The notes below the pieces were generated by a model. It made no database searches and had not been told where the DNA came from. It was given only the letters and a program-made list of their open reading frames with translations. DNA of 64,000 bases from Rhodobacter sp. NTK016B (GTDB lineage Bacteria; Pseudomonadota; Alphaproteobacteria; Rhodobacterales; Rhodobacteraceae). The position numbers and the translations under genes were made by a program. The stretch is from positions 62,001-126,000 of the forward strand of contig NZ_JAFKOK010000011.1 of NCBI RefSeq assembly GCF_017303295.1. The letters are read 5' to 3'. Below, piece after piece: positions 44,671 through 52,651 of this stretch (position 1 is its first letter; each line of letters starts with the position of its first letter).

Positions 44671-44876
44671 TGGGCGAACTTGGCGGCGCGGCGCAGGACA
44701 AGGGCCCCCGGGCCGAACGGCACATGCTTGAATCGCTGGTTTGTCCGGTGACGCAGGGCCAGCTTAGATACGATGCCAACGCGCAGGAACTGATCTCGAC
44801 CACCGCGCATCTGGCCTTTCCGATCCGCAACGGTATTCCCATCATGCTGGCCTCTGAGGCGCGCGAGCTGGACTGA
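44670..44876 (+). CDS. Trm112 family (UPF0434/YcaR-like) small protein
   Basis: This 68-residue protein reads [41 protein letters not shown], the Trm112/YcaR pattern. The usual CPxC...C zinc ligands are reduced to a single Cys (VCPVTQG), as in many bacterial members. Relatives support methyltransferases or lipid A kinase folding; the partner here is unknown. The ATG at 44670 shares its A with the previous stop, so it is translationally coupled. Confidence 0.85.
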   Translation: MGELGGAAQDKGPRAERHMLESLVCPVTQGQLRYDANAQELISTTAHLAFPIRNGIPIMLASEARELD

Positions 44877-44879
44877 CTT

Positions 44880-45893
44880 TCAGTCGAACCGTTCGCGCCA
44901 TGTGGGCAGGACATCGCCCGGCATCGGGCGCGCCGCGTGGATCGCGCGGGCGATGGCCCGGCTCAGCGTGAGCGCCGTAGCATGGCCTAGCTCCAGCGCC
45001 GCGCCTTCGGGCAGCTCGCGCTGCCCGGTGGATACCGCGAATACCAGATCCCCGTCATGCGGCGTATGCGCCGGCACGATCGCGCGCGCCAGCCCGTCAT
45101 GCGCGGATGTGGCCAGCCGCGTCGCCTGTGGCTTGGTCAGCACGGCGTCGGTGGCGACGATGGCGATGGTCGTGGCCTCGCCCAGCCGCTTGATCGGCGG
45201 CGGGACCATGGCCGCAGGCGCGGATTCGATGCCCAGCCCACCGAATTCGGCGCCGATCTCGAAAGGCGCCGCCCAGAAGCGCGCGCCGTCTCCGACCGTG
45301 ACGCTGCCCAAGGCATTGACCGCAACCAGCGCCCCCACCGTGATGCCCGAGGGCAGTACCTGCGAGGCCGACCCCAGCCCGCCTTTCAGCCCCGCGACCA
45401 GCGCGCCGGTGCCAGCGCCCTCGGATCCCAGCGCGAAATCCGCGCCGCAGGCGGCCAGCGCCCCGCGCCCGAGCCGGGGATAGGGGTTTTCGGCCCAGCC
45501 CTTGTCGCCGCCATTGATCAGGTCAAACAGGATCGCACCGGGCACGATCGGCACGCGCGCGGGACCGACGGCAAAGCCGCGCCCCTGCGCGGCCAGCGCA
45601 TCCATCACCCCCTGCGCTGCGGCCAGCCCGAAGGCCGAGCCACCCGACAACACCAGCGCATCCACCGCCTGCACCATCTTGTCGGGGGCCAGAAGATCGG
45701 TCTCGCGCGTGCCCGGGGCGCCGCCCATGACATGCACCCCCGCCACCATCGGCGCGTCGCCCAACAGCACCGTGACCCCGGTCTTGATCGCGTCGTCGCG
45801 GGCATTGCCGACGCTCAGGCCGGGAACGTCAGTGATCAGATTGCGCGCGCCGGGGCGATAGGCACTGCTGTCCTGTGGGCGTTGGGCGGTCAT
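44880..45893 (-). CDS. P1 family peptidase (DmpA/NylC-like, autoprocessing)
   Basis: The 337-residue Ntn-type hydrolase has the P1 family motifs ITDVPGLSVGNARDD, GGAPGTRETDLL, VLSGGSAFGLAAAQGVM, the PRVPIVPGAILFDL-like region, and GGLGSASQVLPSGITVGALVAVNALGSV. The segment EATTIAIVATDAVLTKPQATRLA corresponds to the autocleavage site in NylC/DmpA; Thr would be the new N-terminal nucleophile. Family members cleave beta-amino or N-terminal peptide bonds. It is convergent with the Trm112-like gene, 3 bp away. Confidence 0.88.
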   Translation of the reverse strand: MTAQRPQDSSAYRPGARNLITDVPGLSVGNARDDAIKTGVTVLLGDAPMVAGVHVMGGAPGTRETDLLAPDKMVQAVDALVLSGGSAFGLAAAQGVMDALAAQGRGFAVGPARVPIVPGAILFDLINGGDKGWAENPYPRLGRGALAACGADFALGSEGAGTGALVAGLKGGLGSASQVLPSGITVGALVAVNALGSVTVGDGARFWAAPFEIGAEFGGLGIESAPAAMVPPPIKRLGEATTIAIVATDAVLTKPQATRLATSAHDGLARAIVPAHTPHDGDLVFAVSTGQRELPEGAALELGHATALTLSRAIARAIHAARPMPGDVLPTWRERFD

Positions 45894-45982
45894 CCGGGCC
45901 TCCTGTTTGTGCAGCCACGCTATGCGCGCATTGCCGCAGCGTAAACGTCTAGGCAGGTTCGGTTATCTGCGATAGCGTCCGA

Positions 45983-46000
45983 TTTTGATCAGATTATCGC
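45983..46000. promoter_or_regulatory. TTGATCA-type dyad upstream of the GntR gene
   Basis: TTTTGATCAGAT (45983-45994) is a near palindrome about TGATCA, 8-25 bp upstream of the GntR start. It is flanked by a wider dyad GCGATA (45969-45974) and TATCGC (45995-46000). A matching but perfect palindrome is found upstream of the putrescine aminotransferase gene at 48555-48568. Confidence 0.4.
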
Positions 46001-46007
46001 GGATCTC

Positions 46008-46685
46008 ATGACCTCGAACGACACCGTCGCCCCGGGATTGCCCGGAAAGCTGCCCGAACACGAGGCCACCTACCGCCGTCTGCGCGACATGGCGATCTTT
46101 GGCGAGCTGGTGCCGGGGCAGAAGGTGACGCTTCAGGGCATCACCGCGCAGCTTGGGGCGGGTATGACCCCGGTGCGCGAGGCGATCCGTCGCCTGACCG
46201 CCGAGGGCGCGCTGGTGCTGCACGAAAACCGTCGCGTATCGGTGCCCCGGCTGACGCCGTCGCAGGCCGATGAGCTGGCCTTTGCCCGGCTGGCGCTGGA
46301 ACCGCGACTGGCCGAGCTGGCGCTCGCCAGGCTGAGCCGCGATCAGATCGACGGGCTCGAAGCCGTCGATGCCGAGATCGACGCGGCCATCGCCACCGAT
46401 GATGTCCGGGGCTATCTGGCGGGGAATTACCGCTTTCATTTCATGCTCTATGACGCGGCCGAGGCGCCGATCCTGACTTCGCTCACCCGGTCGCTGTGGC
46501 TGCGCTTCGCGCCCTCGCTGCGGGTGGTGATGACCTCGGAGAACGAGATCGGCCCGGATCGCCACAAGGACGCCATCGCCGCGATGCGCGCGGGCGATGC
46601 CGGGGCGCTGGCCGCGGCGATCGACGCCGATATTCGGCAGGGGATCGACCGCGTGCGCAGCGATCTGCAGGCACTGTCCGACTGA
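46008..46685 (+). CDS. GntR family transcriptional regulator, FCD domain
   Basis: This 225-residue regulator has the winged helix (ATYRRLRDMAIFGELVPGQKVTLQGITAQLGAGMTPVREAIRRLTAEGALVLHENRRVSV) and an FCD helical domain with the Asp/His metal-binding pattern (YRFHFMLYDAAEAPIL, HKDAIAAMRAGDA). It belongs to the same group as the regulator at 59042-59698. A TGATCA-centred dyad sits in its own promoter and another before the aminotransferase gene, hinting at control of amine catabolism. Confidence 0.87.
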   Translation: MTSNDTVAPGLPGKLPEHEATYRRLRDMAIFGELVPGQKVTLQGITAQLGAGMTPVREAIRRLTAEGALVLHENRRVSVPRLTPSQADELAFARLALEPRLAELALARLSRDQIDGLEAVDAEIDAAIATDDVRGYLAGNYRFHFMLYDAAEAPILTSLTRSLWLRFAPSLRVVMTSENEIGPDRHKDAIAAMRAGDAGALAAAIDADIRQGIDRVRSDLQALSD

Positions 46686-46712
46686 CGCGGCGCAGGCCGC
46701 GTCTGGGCGGCA

Positions 46713-46937
46713 TCACGCGGGCAGGGCACCCAGAACGGGCATCGCGGCCTGCGACAGGGCGGCACCCGCCGAATGGGACACACCACGATAGCACATCATG
46801 GTCTGGGGCGCGGCCGCTTTCAGCGTCTGGCGCTGCGACAGGAAGCGGATGCCGCGATAGATCATCGGCGTCGGGGACGTCGGGGTTTGGGGCTTCTGGC
46901 CGTCATGTTCGATGCCGCGATAGATGAGCGTGGTCAT
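46713..46937 (-). CDS. DUF4278 small protein with three YRG repeats
   Basis: The 74-residue protein has three copies of the DUF4278 motif, YRG(I/V), at about residues 6, 27 and 50 (LIYRGIEHDG, MIYRGIRFLS, MCYRGVSHSA), separated by about 20 residues. No signal peptide or membrane segment is visible. The start is ATG 46937; upstream in-frame reading is antisense. It diverges from a LysE-type gene across a 183-bp region with two perfect TGTGA-N6-TCACA boxes. The function of the family is unknown. Confidence 0.7.
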   Translation of the reverse strand: MTTLIYRGIEHDGQKPQTPTSPTPMIYRGIRFLSQRQTLKAAAPQTMMCYRGVSHSAGAALSQAAMPVLGALPA

Positions 46938-47018
46938 GGGTCTGGTCCTTTGCGTTGATGTGAGTAGCTGCGGGTTTGCAGCGACGAGACCACCCTGCCG
47001 CCAATCGCCGTTCCGCGC

Positions 47019-47034
47019 TGTGAACACGATCACA
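47019..47034. promoter_or_regulatory. CRP-type operator box 1 (TGTGA-N6-TCACA)
   Basis: Perfect TGTGA-ACACGA-TCACA dyad between the divergent DUF4278 and LysE-type genes. It lies 81 bp from the DUF4278 start and 86 bp from the lysE start, and 33 bp (centre to centre) from box 2. Confidence 0.65.
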
Positions 47035-47051
47035 GGGTCCGGGCTTTGGCC

Positions 47052-47067
47052 TGTGACCGCGTTCACA
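47052..47067. promoter_or_regulatory. CRP-type operator box 2 (TGTGA-N6-TCACA)
   Basis: Perfect TGTGA-CCGCGT-TCACA dyad, centred 33 bp from box 1, that is, on the same face of the helix. It is 53 bp upstream of the lysE-type start, a usual activator position. Confidence 0.65.
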
Positions 47068-47120
47068 GCGTTCCTTTCCAGACCATGAGAGACCTCCCGC
47101 AACGAAAGCGGGAGGCTCAT

Positions 47121-47738
47121 ATGACACCGGAAACCTGGATCACTCTGGCGATGGCGAATTTCGTGGCCTCGGTCGCGCCCGGTCAGAACGTGGCGCTGGT
47201 CGGCGCGTCGACGGCGCGGGCCGGAAGCGCGGGCGGGTTGCTGGCGGTTCTCGGTATCCTGTTGGCCGAACTGAGCTGGTCGATCCTTGCGTTGTTCATG
47301 GCGCTCGGCGCGCGGGGCGTCGATCCGGCGCTGATGCTGGCGCTGCAACTGGCGAGCGGCTCGGTTCTGATTGTGTCGGGGCTGAAGGTTCTGCGCGCAG
47401 TTCCGGCAGAGGCACGGCATGCGGCTGATGGACCCTGCTCAGCCATTCGCATTGTCGCCAATGGCGTCTGGATCGGCGCGGCGAATCCGATGGCGCTGGT
47501 CTTCTTTCTGTCCCTCTTTCCCGGCTTCGTTGCTGCCGGCGCCGAGACCGTGGTGCTGAGCGACCTTGTGCTGTTTTACGGCTCGGCGGTCGTGGCCTCG
47601 GCGGCGGCGGGGCTGATGCCCTATCTGGTGGTGTCGAACGCGCTTGTCCGGTTCGGTCTGGCACGGCTTCTGGGCTATGCCTCGGGCGCGGCACTTCTGG
47701 TGGTGGGTCTGTCGGCCATGGCGTTGGGCGTGCTGTAA
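47121..47738 (+). CDS. LysE/RhtB family amino acid exporter
   Basis: This 205-residue inner-membrane protein has about six hydrophobic segments and the family start TWITLAMANFVASVAPGQNVALVGASTARAGSAGGLLAVLGI. The ANPMALVFFLSLFPGFV segment is a LysE/RhtB hallmark. Substrates in the family include Lys, homoserine, threonine and other amino acids. ATG 47121 follows GAAAGCGGGAGG. Two CRP-type boxes are upstream and a Crp-family gene is convergent immediately downstream. Confidence 0.86.
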   Translation: MTPETWITLAMANFVASVAPGQNVALVGASTARAGSAGGLLAVLGILLAELSWSILALFMALGARGVDPALMLALQLASGSVLIVSGLKVLRAVPAEARHAADGPCSAIRIVANGVWIGAANPMALVFFLSLFPGFVAAGAETVVLSDLVLFYGSAVVASAAAGLMPYLVVSNALVRFGLARLLGYASGAALLVVGLSAMALGVL

Positions 47739-47740
47739 CG

Positions 47741-48445
47741 CTAACGACCGTCCACCGCGCCCGCTGCACGCGCGGCGAGGGCGGCCAGATCGGGGATCAC
47801 GAACAGGCCGTTTTCCTGCGTCACGACGCGGTCCTGCGCCATCGCCGCCAGCCGTTTGTTCACCGCCTCGCGCGTGACCCCCAGCATCTGCGCCAGATCG
47901 GTTTGCGAGAATTTCCGCAAGAAGACCGCGCCATCCCCGTTCAGCGTGGCATGCGAGAGCGCCAGATCGTGCAGTTTCCGCGCGAGCCGACGGTCGAGGC
48001 TGACAAAGGCAAAGCCGCCCAGCGTATCGGTATCGCGCCTAAGCAATTCGCACAGAAGCTGGATCAGGTGCCGGGCCAGTCCGATATCGTGCTTTAGCAC
48101 CGCATCGAGTGCCCGGCGCGGCGTGACAAGGCATTCGCTGTCTTCCAGTGCCGAGGCATTCGCGCTGCGGGGCAGGCCGTCGAGCAGGGCGATCTCGCCG
48201 AACGGTTCGCCCGGCTCGCGCAGGGTCAGGGTCAGTTCGCGCCCCTCGGGGTCTGCCAGCCAGATCCGCACCAGCCCCGACAGCACGACATGCAGCCCGT
48301 CTTCGTCGTCGCCCTTGAAGAACAGGGGCGCGCCGGCGGGGATGCGTTTGACGTGGCTGCCATCGGCCAGCGTCCGGATGCTGTGCGCATCCGCCCCGGC
48401 AAACAGATAGCAGTTGCGGATCGCGTCGATGATGTCTTCGCGCAT
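47741..48445 (-). CDS. Crp/Fnr family regulator with CRP-like recognition helix
   Basis: The 234-residue regulator has a cyclic-nucleotide-binding-type beta barrel (IPAGAPLFFKGDDEDGLHVVLSGLVRIWLADPEGRELTL, LREPGEPFGEIALLDGLPRSANASALEDSE) and a C-terminal winged helix (FSQTDLAQMLGVTREAVNKRLAAMAQDRVV). The phosphate-binding-cassette sequence GEIALLDGLPRSANA resembles the cAMP site of CRP (GELGLFEEGQERSAWV). The recognition helix begins with Arg-Glu, as in E. coli CRP, which reads TGTGA. Two perfect TGTGA-N6-TCACA boxes are about 0.7 kb away. Start ATG 48445; longer reading upstream is antisense to the aminotransferase. Confidence 0.88.
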   Translation of the reverse strand: MREDIIDAIRNCYLFAGADAHSIRTLADGSHVKRIPAGAPLFFKGDDEDGLHVVLSGLVRIWLADPEGRELTLTLREPGEPFGEIALLDGLPRSANASALEDSECLVTPRRALDAVLKHDIGLARHLIQLLCELLRRDTDTLGGFAFVSLDRRLARKLHDLALSHATLNGDGAVFLRKFSQTDLAQMLGVTREAVNKRLAAMAQDRVVTQENGLFVIPDLAALAARAAGAVDGR

Positions 48446-48554
48446 GGGATTCCCAGTGTCGGGCGATACGTGGATTGCACACCGCTTCGCTTTGTAGCGC
48501 AAGCGTTGCGGGCCCCTTGCGCGCGTGCCGCGCTGAAAGCGGGCAGCCCGAAAT

Positions 48555-48568
48555 AATTTGATCAAATT
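48555..48568. promoter_or_regulatory. 14-bp perfect palindrome AATTTGATCAAATT upstream of the aminotransferase gene
   Basis: A perfect dyad in the 198-bp region between the Crp-family gene and the aminotransferase, 75 bp upstream of its start. The central TTGATCA matches the dyad before the GntR gene at 46008, supporting a shared FCD-type GntR regulator. It stands out as AT-rich in GC-rich surroundings. Confidence 0.5.
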
Positions 48569-48643
48569 CTGTTGCAGCGGTTCGCGCGGATGCGTATCGT
48601 GCAGCGAATCCCCCGCCATCGCGGGGCAAAAGGAGTTTCCGCC

Positions 48644-50041
48644 ATGCGCACGATCACCAACCACATGCCCACGGCCGAGTTGCAGGCTCTTGATGCCGCG
48701 CACCACATGCACCCTTTCACCACCGATTCCCAATTGGAGAAGAAAGGCGCGCGGATCATCACCCGCGCCAAGGGTGTGTTCCTGACCGACAGCGAGGGGC
48801 ATGAGATCATCGACGGCATGGCCGGGCTTTGGTGCGTCAATGTGGGCTATGGCCGCGACTCGATTGCCGATACCGCCGCGCGCCAGATCCGCGAATTGCC
48901 CTATTACAACACCTTCTTCCAGACCTCGCATGTGCCCGCTATCGCGCTGGCCGCGCGCATCGCCGAACTGGCGCCGGGCGATCTGAACCACGTGTTCTTC
49001 GCCTCGTCGGGCTCGGAAGCGAACGAAACCAATATCCGTCTGGTCCGCCATTACTGGGCGCTCAAGGGGCAGCCCGAACGCAGCGTGATCATCTCGCGCA
49101 TGAACGGCTATCATGGCTCGGGCATGGGTAGCGCCAGCCTCGGGGGCATGGTGTCGATGCACGAACAGGGCAATCTGCCGATCCCCGGCATCGTGCATAT
49201 CGGCCAGCCGCACTGGTACGCCGAGGGCGGCGACATGACGCCCGAAGAATTCGGCCTGATGCGCGCGCGCGAGCTTGAGGAAAAGATCCTCGAAATCGGT
49301 GCGGACAAGGTCGGGGCCTTTATCGCCGAGCCGGTTCAGGGCGCCGGCGGCGTGATCATCGCGCCCGACAGTTACTGGCCCGAAATCCAGCGCATCGTCG
49401 ACAAATACGGCATCCTGCTGATCGCGGACGAGGTCATCACCGGCTTTGGCCGCACTGGCAACTGGTTCGGCTGCGAAACGCTCAACATCAAGCCGCATAT
49501 CATGACCATCGCCAAGGGTCTGTCCTCGGGCTATGCGCCGATCGGCGGCTCGGTCGTCTGCGACGAGGTCGCGGCGGTGATCGGCTCGGACGAGTTCAAC
49601 CACGGCTACACCTATTCCGGCCACCCGGTCGCCGCGGCTATCGCGCTGGAAAACCTGCGCATCATGGAAGAAGAGGGCGTGGTCGAGCATGTGCGCGACG
49701 TGGCCCATCCGCATCTGGCCGAACGCTGGCACGCGCTGGGCGATCACCCGCTGGTGGGCGAGACGAAGCTGATCGGCATGATGGGGTCGCTGGCGCTGAC
49801 GCCGGAAAAGGGCAGCCGCGCCCGGTTCGCCGCCGATGCGGGCACCGCCGGCTACATCACCCGCGAGCGTTGCTTCGCCAACAATGTCATCATGCGGCAC
49901 GTCTATGACCGCATGATCATCTCGCCGCCGCTGGTGATGACCACGGACGAGATCGACATCCTGATCGATCGGGCTACAGTGGCGCTGGATGAAGCCTATG
50001 CCCAACTCAAGGCCGAGGGGCTGCTGAAAAAGGCCTCCTGA
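48644..50041 (+). CDS. spuC: Class III aminotransferase, putrescine/polyamine-pyruvate transaminase-like (SpuC)
   Basis: This 465-residue PLP enzyme has the class III layout. The N-terminal HMHPFTTDSQLEKKGARIITRAKGVFLTD is typical of putrescine aminotransferases, followed by FFASSGSEANETNIRLVRHYW, the Asp in LLIADEVITGFGRTG and the PLP-Lys in MTIAKGLSSGYAPIG. AAAGGAG precedes ATG 48644. It is followed after 15 bp by an FAD oxidoreductase of the PuuB family. Together they fit putrescine or related diamine breakdown. The relatives include beta-alanine-pyruvate transaminases, so the substrate is probable, not proven. Confidence 0.88.
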   Translation: MRTITNHMPTAELQALDAAHHMHPFTTDSQLEKKGARIITRAKGVFLTDSEGHEIIDGMAGLWCVNVGYGRDSIADTAARQIRELPYYNTFFQTSHVPAIALAARIAELAPGDLNHVFFASSGSEANETNIRLVRHYWALKGQPERSVIISRMNGYHGSGMGSASLGGMVSMHEQGNLPIPGIVHIGQPHWYAEGGDMTPEEFGLMRARELEEKILEIGADKVGAFIAEPVQGAGGVIIAPDSYWPEIQRIVDKYGILLIADEVITGFGRTGNWFGCETLNIKPHIMTIAKGLSSGYAPIGGSVVCDEVAAVIGSDEFNHGYTYSGHPVAAAIALENLRIMEEEGVVEHVRDVAHPHLAERWHALGDHPLVGETKLIGMMGSLALTPEKGSRARFAADAGTAGYITRERCFANNVIMRHVYDRMIISPPLVMTTDEIDILIDRATVALDEAYAQLKAEGLLKKAS

Positions 50042-50056
50042 TCAGGAGACAGCACC

Positions 50057-51358
50057 ATGGACCTGCTGACCGCCAATGACACGCTGGGGGAATACCCGGC
50101 AAGCTGGTATGCCGCCAGCACCGACCCGCTGCTGCCCTTCCCGGCGGCCGAGGGCGAGCTGAGCTGCGATGTCTGCGTCATTGGCGGCGGCTTCACCGGG
50201 CTGTCGGCTGCGCTGCATCTTGCCGAACGCGGCTATGACGTGATTCTTCTGGAAGCGCAGCGTCTGGGGTTCGGGGCCTCGGGGCGCAATGGTGGTCAGG
50301 TCGGCACCGGCCAGCGTCTGGATCAGGAAGCGCTGGAAGGCATGGTCGGCAAGCCGGCGGCGCGCGCGCTTTGGGACCTGTCGCTGGAATCGGTGGAACT
50401 GACGCGTTCGCTGGCCGAGGCACATGCCCCCGATGCAGGCTATGCGCCGGGCATCATCCACGCGGCCCACAAAGAGCGTTACGTCGCCGAATTCCACCGC
50501 TACGCCGAGAAGATCGCGCGCGAATACGGCTATGACCAGATCCGCACGCTGGACCGTCGCGAGATGCGCGAGATGGTCGGCTCGCCGCGCTATCACGGCG
50601 GGGATATCGATATGGGCGGCGGGCATCTGCATCCGCTGCGCTATGCGGTGGGTCTGGCGCGCGCGGTTCAGGCGGCGGGCGTGCGGATCTTTGAGCAGTC
50701 GCGCGTCATTTCCTTCACCAAGGGCGAGCCCGCGCGCGTCGATACCGGCGCTGCCCGGATAACCGCGAAGTACCTTGCGCTGGGCGTGAACGGCTACGCC
50801 GGGCGGCTCGAGCCGGAAATCTCGGCCCGGGTGATGCCGATCAACAATTTCATCGCCGCGACCCGCCCCATGAGCGACGAGGAACGCGCCGGGATCATCC
50901 GCCAGAACCACGCCGTCGCGGATTCGAAATTCGTCATCAACTATTTCCGCTTCTCGCAGGACAACCGCCTGCTTTTTGGGGGTGGCGAATCCTATGGCTA
51001 TCGTTTTCCCGACGATATCGCCTCGAAAGTCCGCAAGCCGATGGAAGAGATCTTCCCGCAGCTCAAGGATATCGAGATCACCCATGCCTGGGGCGGGACG
51101 CTGGGCATCGCCTTCAACCGGATGCCCTATTTCGAGCGACTGGCGGGGAACGTGCTGACCGCGTCGGGCTTCTCGGGCCACGGGGTCGCTATGGGGACGC
51201 TGGCGGGCAAGCTGATGGCCGAAGCGATCGCCGGTCAGGCCGAGCGGTTCGACGTCATGGCCTCGGTTCCCAGCCCGATCTTCCCCGGTGGCGCGACGCT
51301 CCGCTGGCCGTTGATGGTGCTGGCGATGGTCTGGTTTTCGCTGCGGGATAAGCTCTGA
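50057..51358 (+). CDS. puuB: FAD-dependent oxidoreductase, gamma-glutamylputrescine oxidase (PuuB)-like
   Basis: The 433-residue DAO-type flavoenzyme has the dinucleotide-binding motif VCVIGGGFTGLSAALHLAERGYDVILLEA (glycines near 43-48). The family stretch GFGASGRNGGQVGTGQR follows. Late elements LLFGGGESYGYRF and HAWGGTLGIAFNRMPYFERLAGNVLTASGFSGHGVAMG also fit PuuB and OrdL proteins. It oxidises an amine to the aldehyde with production of hydrogen peroxide. It is in operon with spuC. There is no PuuA glutamylating enzyme nearby, so it may oxidise a different amine. Confidence 0.87.
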   Translation: MDLLTANDTLGEYPASWYAASTDPLLPFPAAEGELSCDVCVIGGGFTGLSAALHLAERGYDVILLEAQRLGFGASGRNGGQVGTGQRLDQEALEGMVGKPAARALWDLSLESVELTRSLAEAHAPDAGYAPGIIHAAHKERYVAEFHRYAEKIAREYGYDQIRTLDRREMREMVGSPRYHGGDIDMGGGHLHPLRYAVGLARAVQAAGVRIFEQSRVISFTKGEPARVDTGAARITAKYLALGVNGYAGRLEPEISARVMPINNFIAATRPMSDEERAGIIRQNHAVADSKFVINYFRFSQDNRLLFGGGESYGYRFPDDIASKVRKPMEEIFPQLKDIEITHAWGGTLGIAFNRMPYFERLAGNVLTASGFSGHGVAMGTLAGKLMAEAIAGQAERFDVMASVPSPIFPGGATLRWPLMVLAMVWFSLRDKL

Positions 51359-51618
51359 CGCGCGAACTGATTCGCCTGTTCCGTGCGAAACCCCTGTCGA
51401 CACAGCGTGAATATTTCCCGTAAGCGGCCGTCCGCCGATGCAATCTGCATCGCCTGAGGGCCGTGAATCCCGGCCCAAACCTGCGAAAAGCCCATGTTTT
51501 GTGGCATTTGCGTCGCATGAGACACACCAAACGACACAATTGACGGATTCATCCTTCCCGCTTGCGGGGCGGCTTCGTAGGACTCCCGAAGCTGCCAACA
51601 CAACTGTCGGGGGACAGT
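51359..51618. other. 260-bp intergenic region before the deacetylases, with hairpins
   Basis: No gene is visible. CGATGCA (51436-51442) and TGCATCG (51446-51452) form a 7-bp stem with a 3-nt loop. A second weaker stem (GGGCCG/CGGCCC) follows nearby. These may terminate the spuC-puuB transcript. The right part is AT-richer and probably holds the promoter of the first deacetylase. Confidence 0.35.
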
Positions 51619-52428
51619 GTGACCAATCAAAACCGACGGACTTTCATGTCCGGGCTCGGGGTGATGTGCCTTGCCGGCGCCGCGCCCATGGGCCTGTCTT
51701 CGACCGCCATGGCGCAATCCGTGCCTGCGGTCCCGCAACCGCCGATGCCGCGCCTTTCGCGCACGCATGAGGTGGTTTCGCTCAACGCCGTGCAGACGAC
51801 GCGCCCGCGCGTTGCGCTGACTTTCGATGACGGTCCGCATCCGCAGAACACGCCGTGGCTGCTGGACATTCTGGCGCAGTACAACGCCAAGGCCACGTTC
51901 TATGTGATCGGCCGCAACGCGCAGCGCTATCCTGAGATCCTGCGCCGGATTGTTGCCGAAGGCCACGAGATCGGGAACCACACGCTCAGCCACCCGGTGC
52001 TGGCGCGGCTGGGCGACGGCAATGTCCTGCGCGAGATCGACCGCACCCAGCAGATCGTCTGGGACGCGGTCGGCGCGGTGCCGGTGACGATGCGTCCGCC
52101 CTATGGGTCGTTCTCGCACCGGCAAATGAACATGCTGTTCAACCAGCGCAACCTGTCGACCGTCGTCTGGTCGGTCGATCCGCAGGACTGGCGTCGTCCC
52201 GGCGTGTCGGTCGTGGCCGACCGCATGGTGCGCGGCGCGCGCCCCGGCGCGGTGATCCTGGCGCATGACATCCACGGCCCGACGATCCGCGCGGTACCAC
52301 AGGCGCTGCAGGGGATCCTTGCGCGCGGGCTTGAGCCGGTGACGATGTCCGATCTGCTGGCCTGGCCGCATTGGGGGCCGCGCGGGCTGCGCTATGTAAG
52401 CGCCTCGTCCCGGCAACATCGCGGCTGA
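51619..52428 (+). CDS. Polysaccharide deacetylase (NodB-type), exported
   Basis: This 269-residue protein has NodB motifs: MT1 TFDDGPHPQNTPWLLDIL, MT2 HTLSHP, MT3 RPPYGSFS, and a late WSVDPQDW and ILAHDIHGPT. Three metal ligands (Asp, His, His) are intact. The start is GTG 51619 following GGGGGAC; the N-terminus NRRTFMSGLGVMCLAGAAP with twin Arg suggests Tat export, cleavage near AMA. It probably deacetylates a cell-surface polysaccharide or peptidoglycan. A second deacetylase with similar sequence follows. Confidence 0.87.
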   Translation: MTNQNRRTFMSGLGVMCLAGAAPMGLSSTAMAQSVPAVPQPPMPRLSRTHEVVSLNAVQTTRPRVALTFDDGPHPQNTPWLLDILAQYNAKATFYVIGRNAQRYPEILRRIVAEGHEIGNHTLSHPVLARLGDGNVLREIDRTQQIVWDAVGAVPVTMRPPYGSFSHRQMNMLFNQRNLSTVVWSVDPQDWRRPGVSVVADRMVRGARPGAVILAHDIHGPTIRAVPQALQGILARGLEPVTMSDLLAWPHWGPRGLRYVSASSRQHRG

Positions 52429-52615
52429 TCGGTCGCAACGCATGACTGTGATTCGGCGCGACCCTTTCCGGGGCCGCGCCGTTTTCGTTTTGGGCGGGCC
52501 GTCGTGGGCCCCGGCCCTTGGCAACACAGGGGTTTGAGCCCGATTCTTCCCGGTTTCCGCAGGAATCAGCAGAAATTTCCTCGCGAAACGAAGCCATTAG
52601 CGCTTAAGTAACCCA

Positions 52616-52633
52616 GAGTTGCCACGGCAACTC
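52616..52633. promoter_or_regulatory. Perfect 8-bp stem-loop in the leader of the second deacetylase
   Basis: GAGTTGCC (52616-52623) and GGCAACTC (52626-52633) form a perfect stem with a 2-nt centre, 18 bp upstream of the ATG. It could be an operator dyad or a leader hairpin controlling translation. No equivalent lies before the first deacetylase. Confidence 0.4.
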
Positions 52634-52651
52634 GCCTAAGGGTTGGGAAGA

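Noticed and set aside
48446-50005. Upstream extension of the Crp-like frame opposite spuC
   Set aside because: Antisense to the aminotransferase; Crp domain starts at MREDIIDAIRN with ATG 48445.
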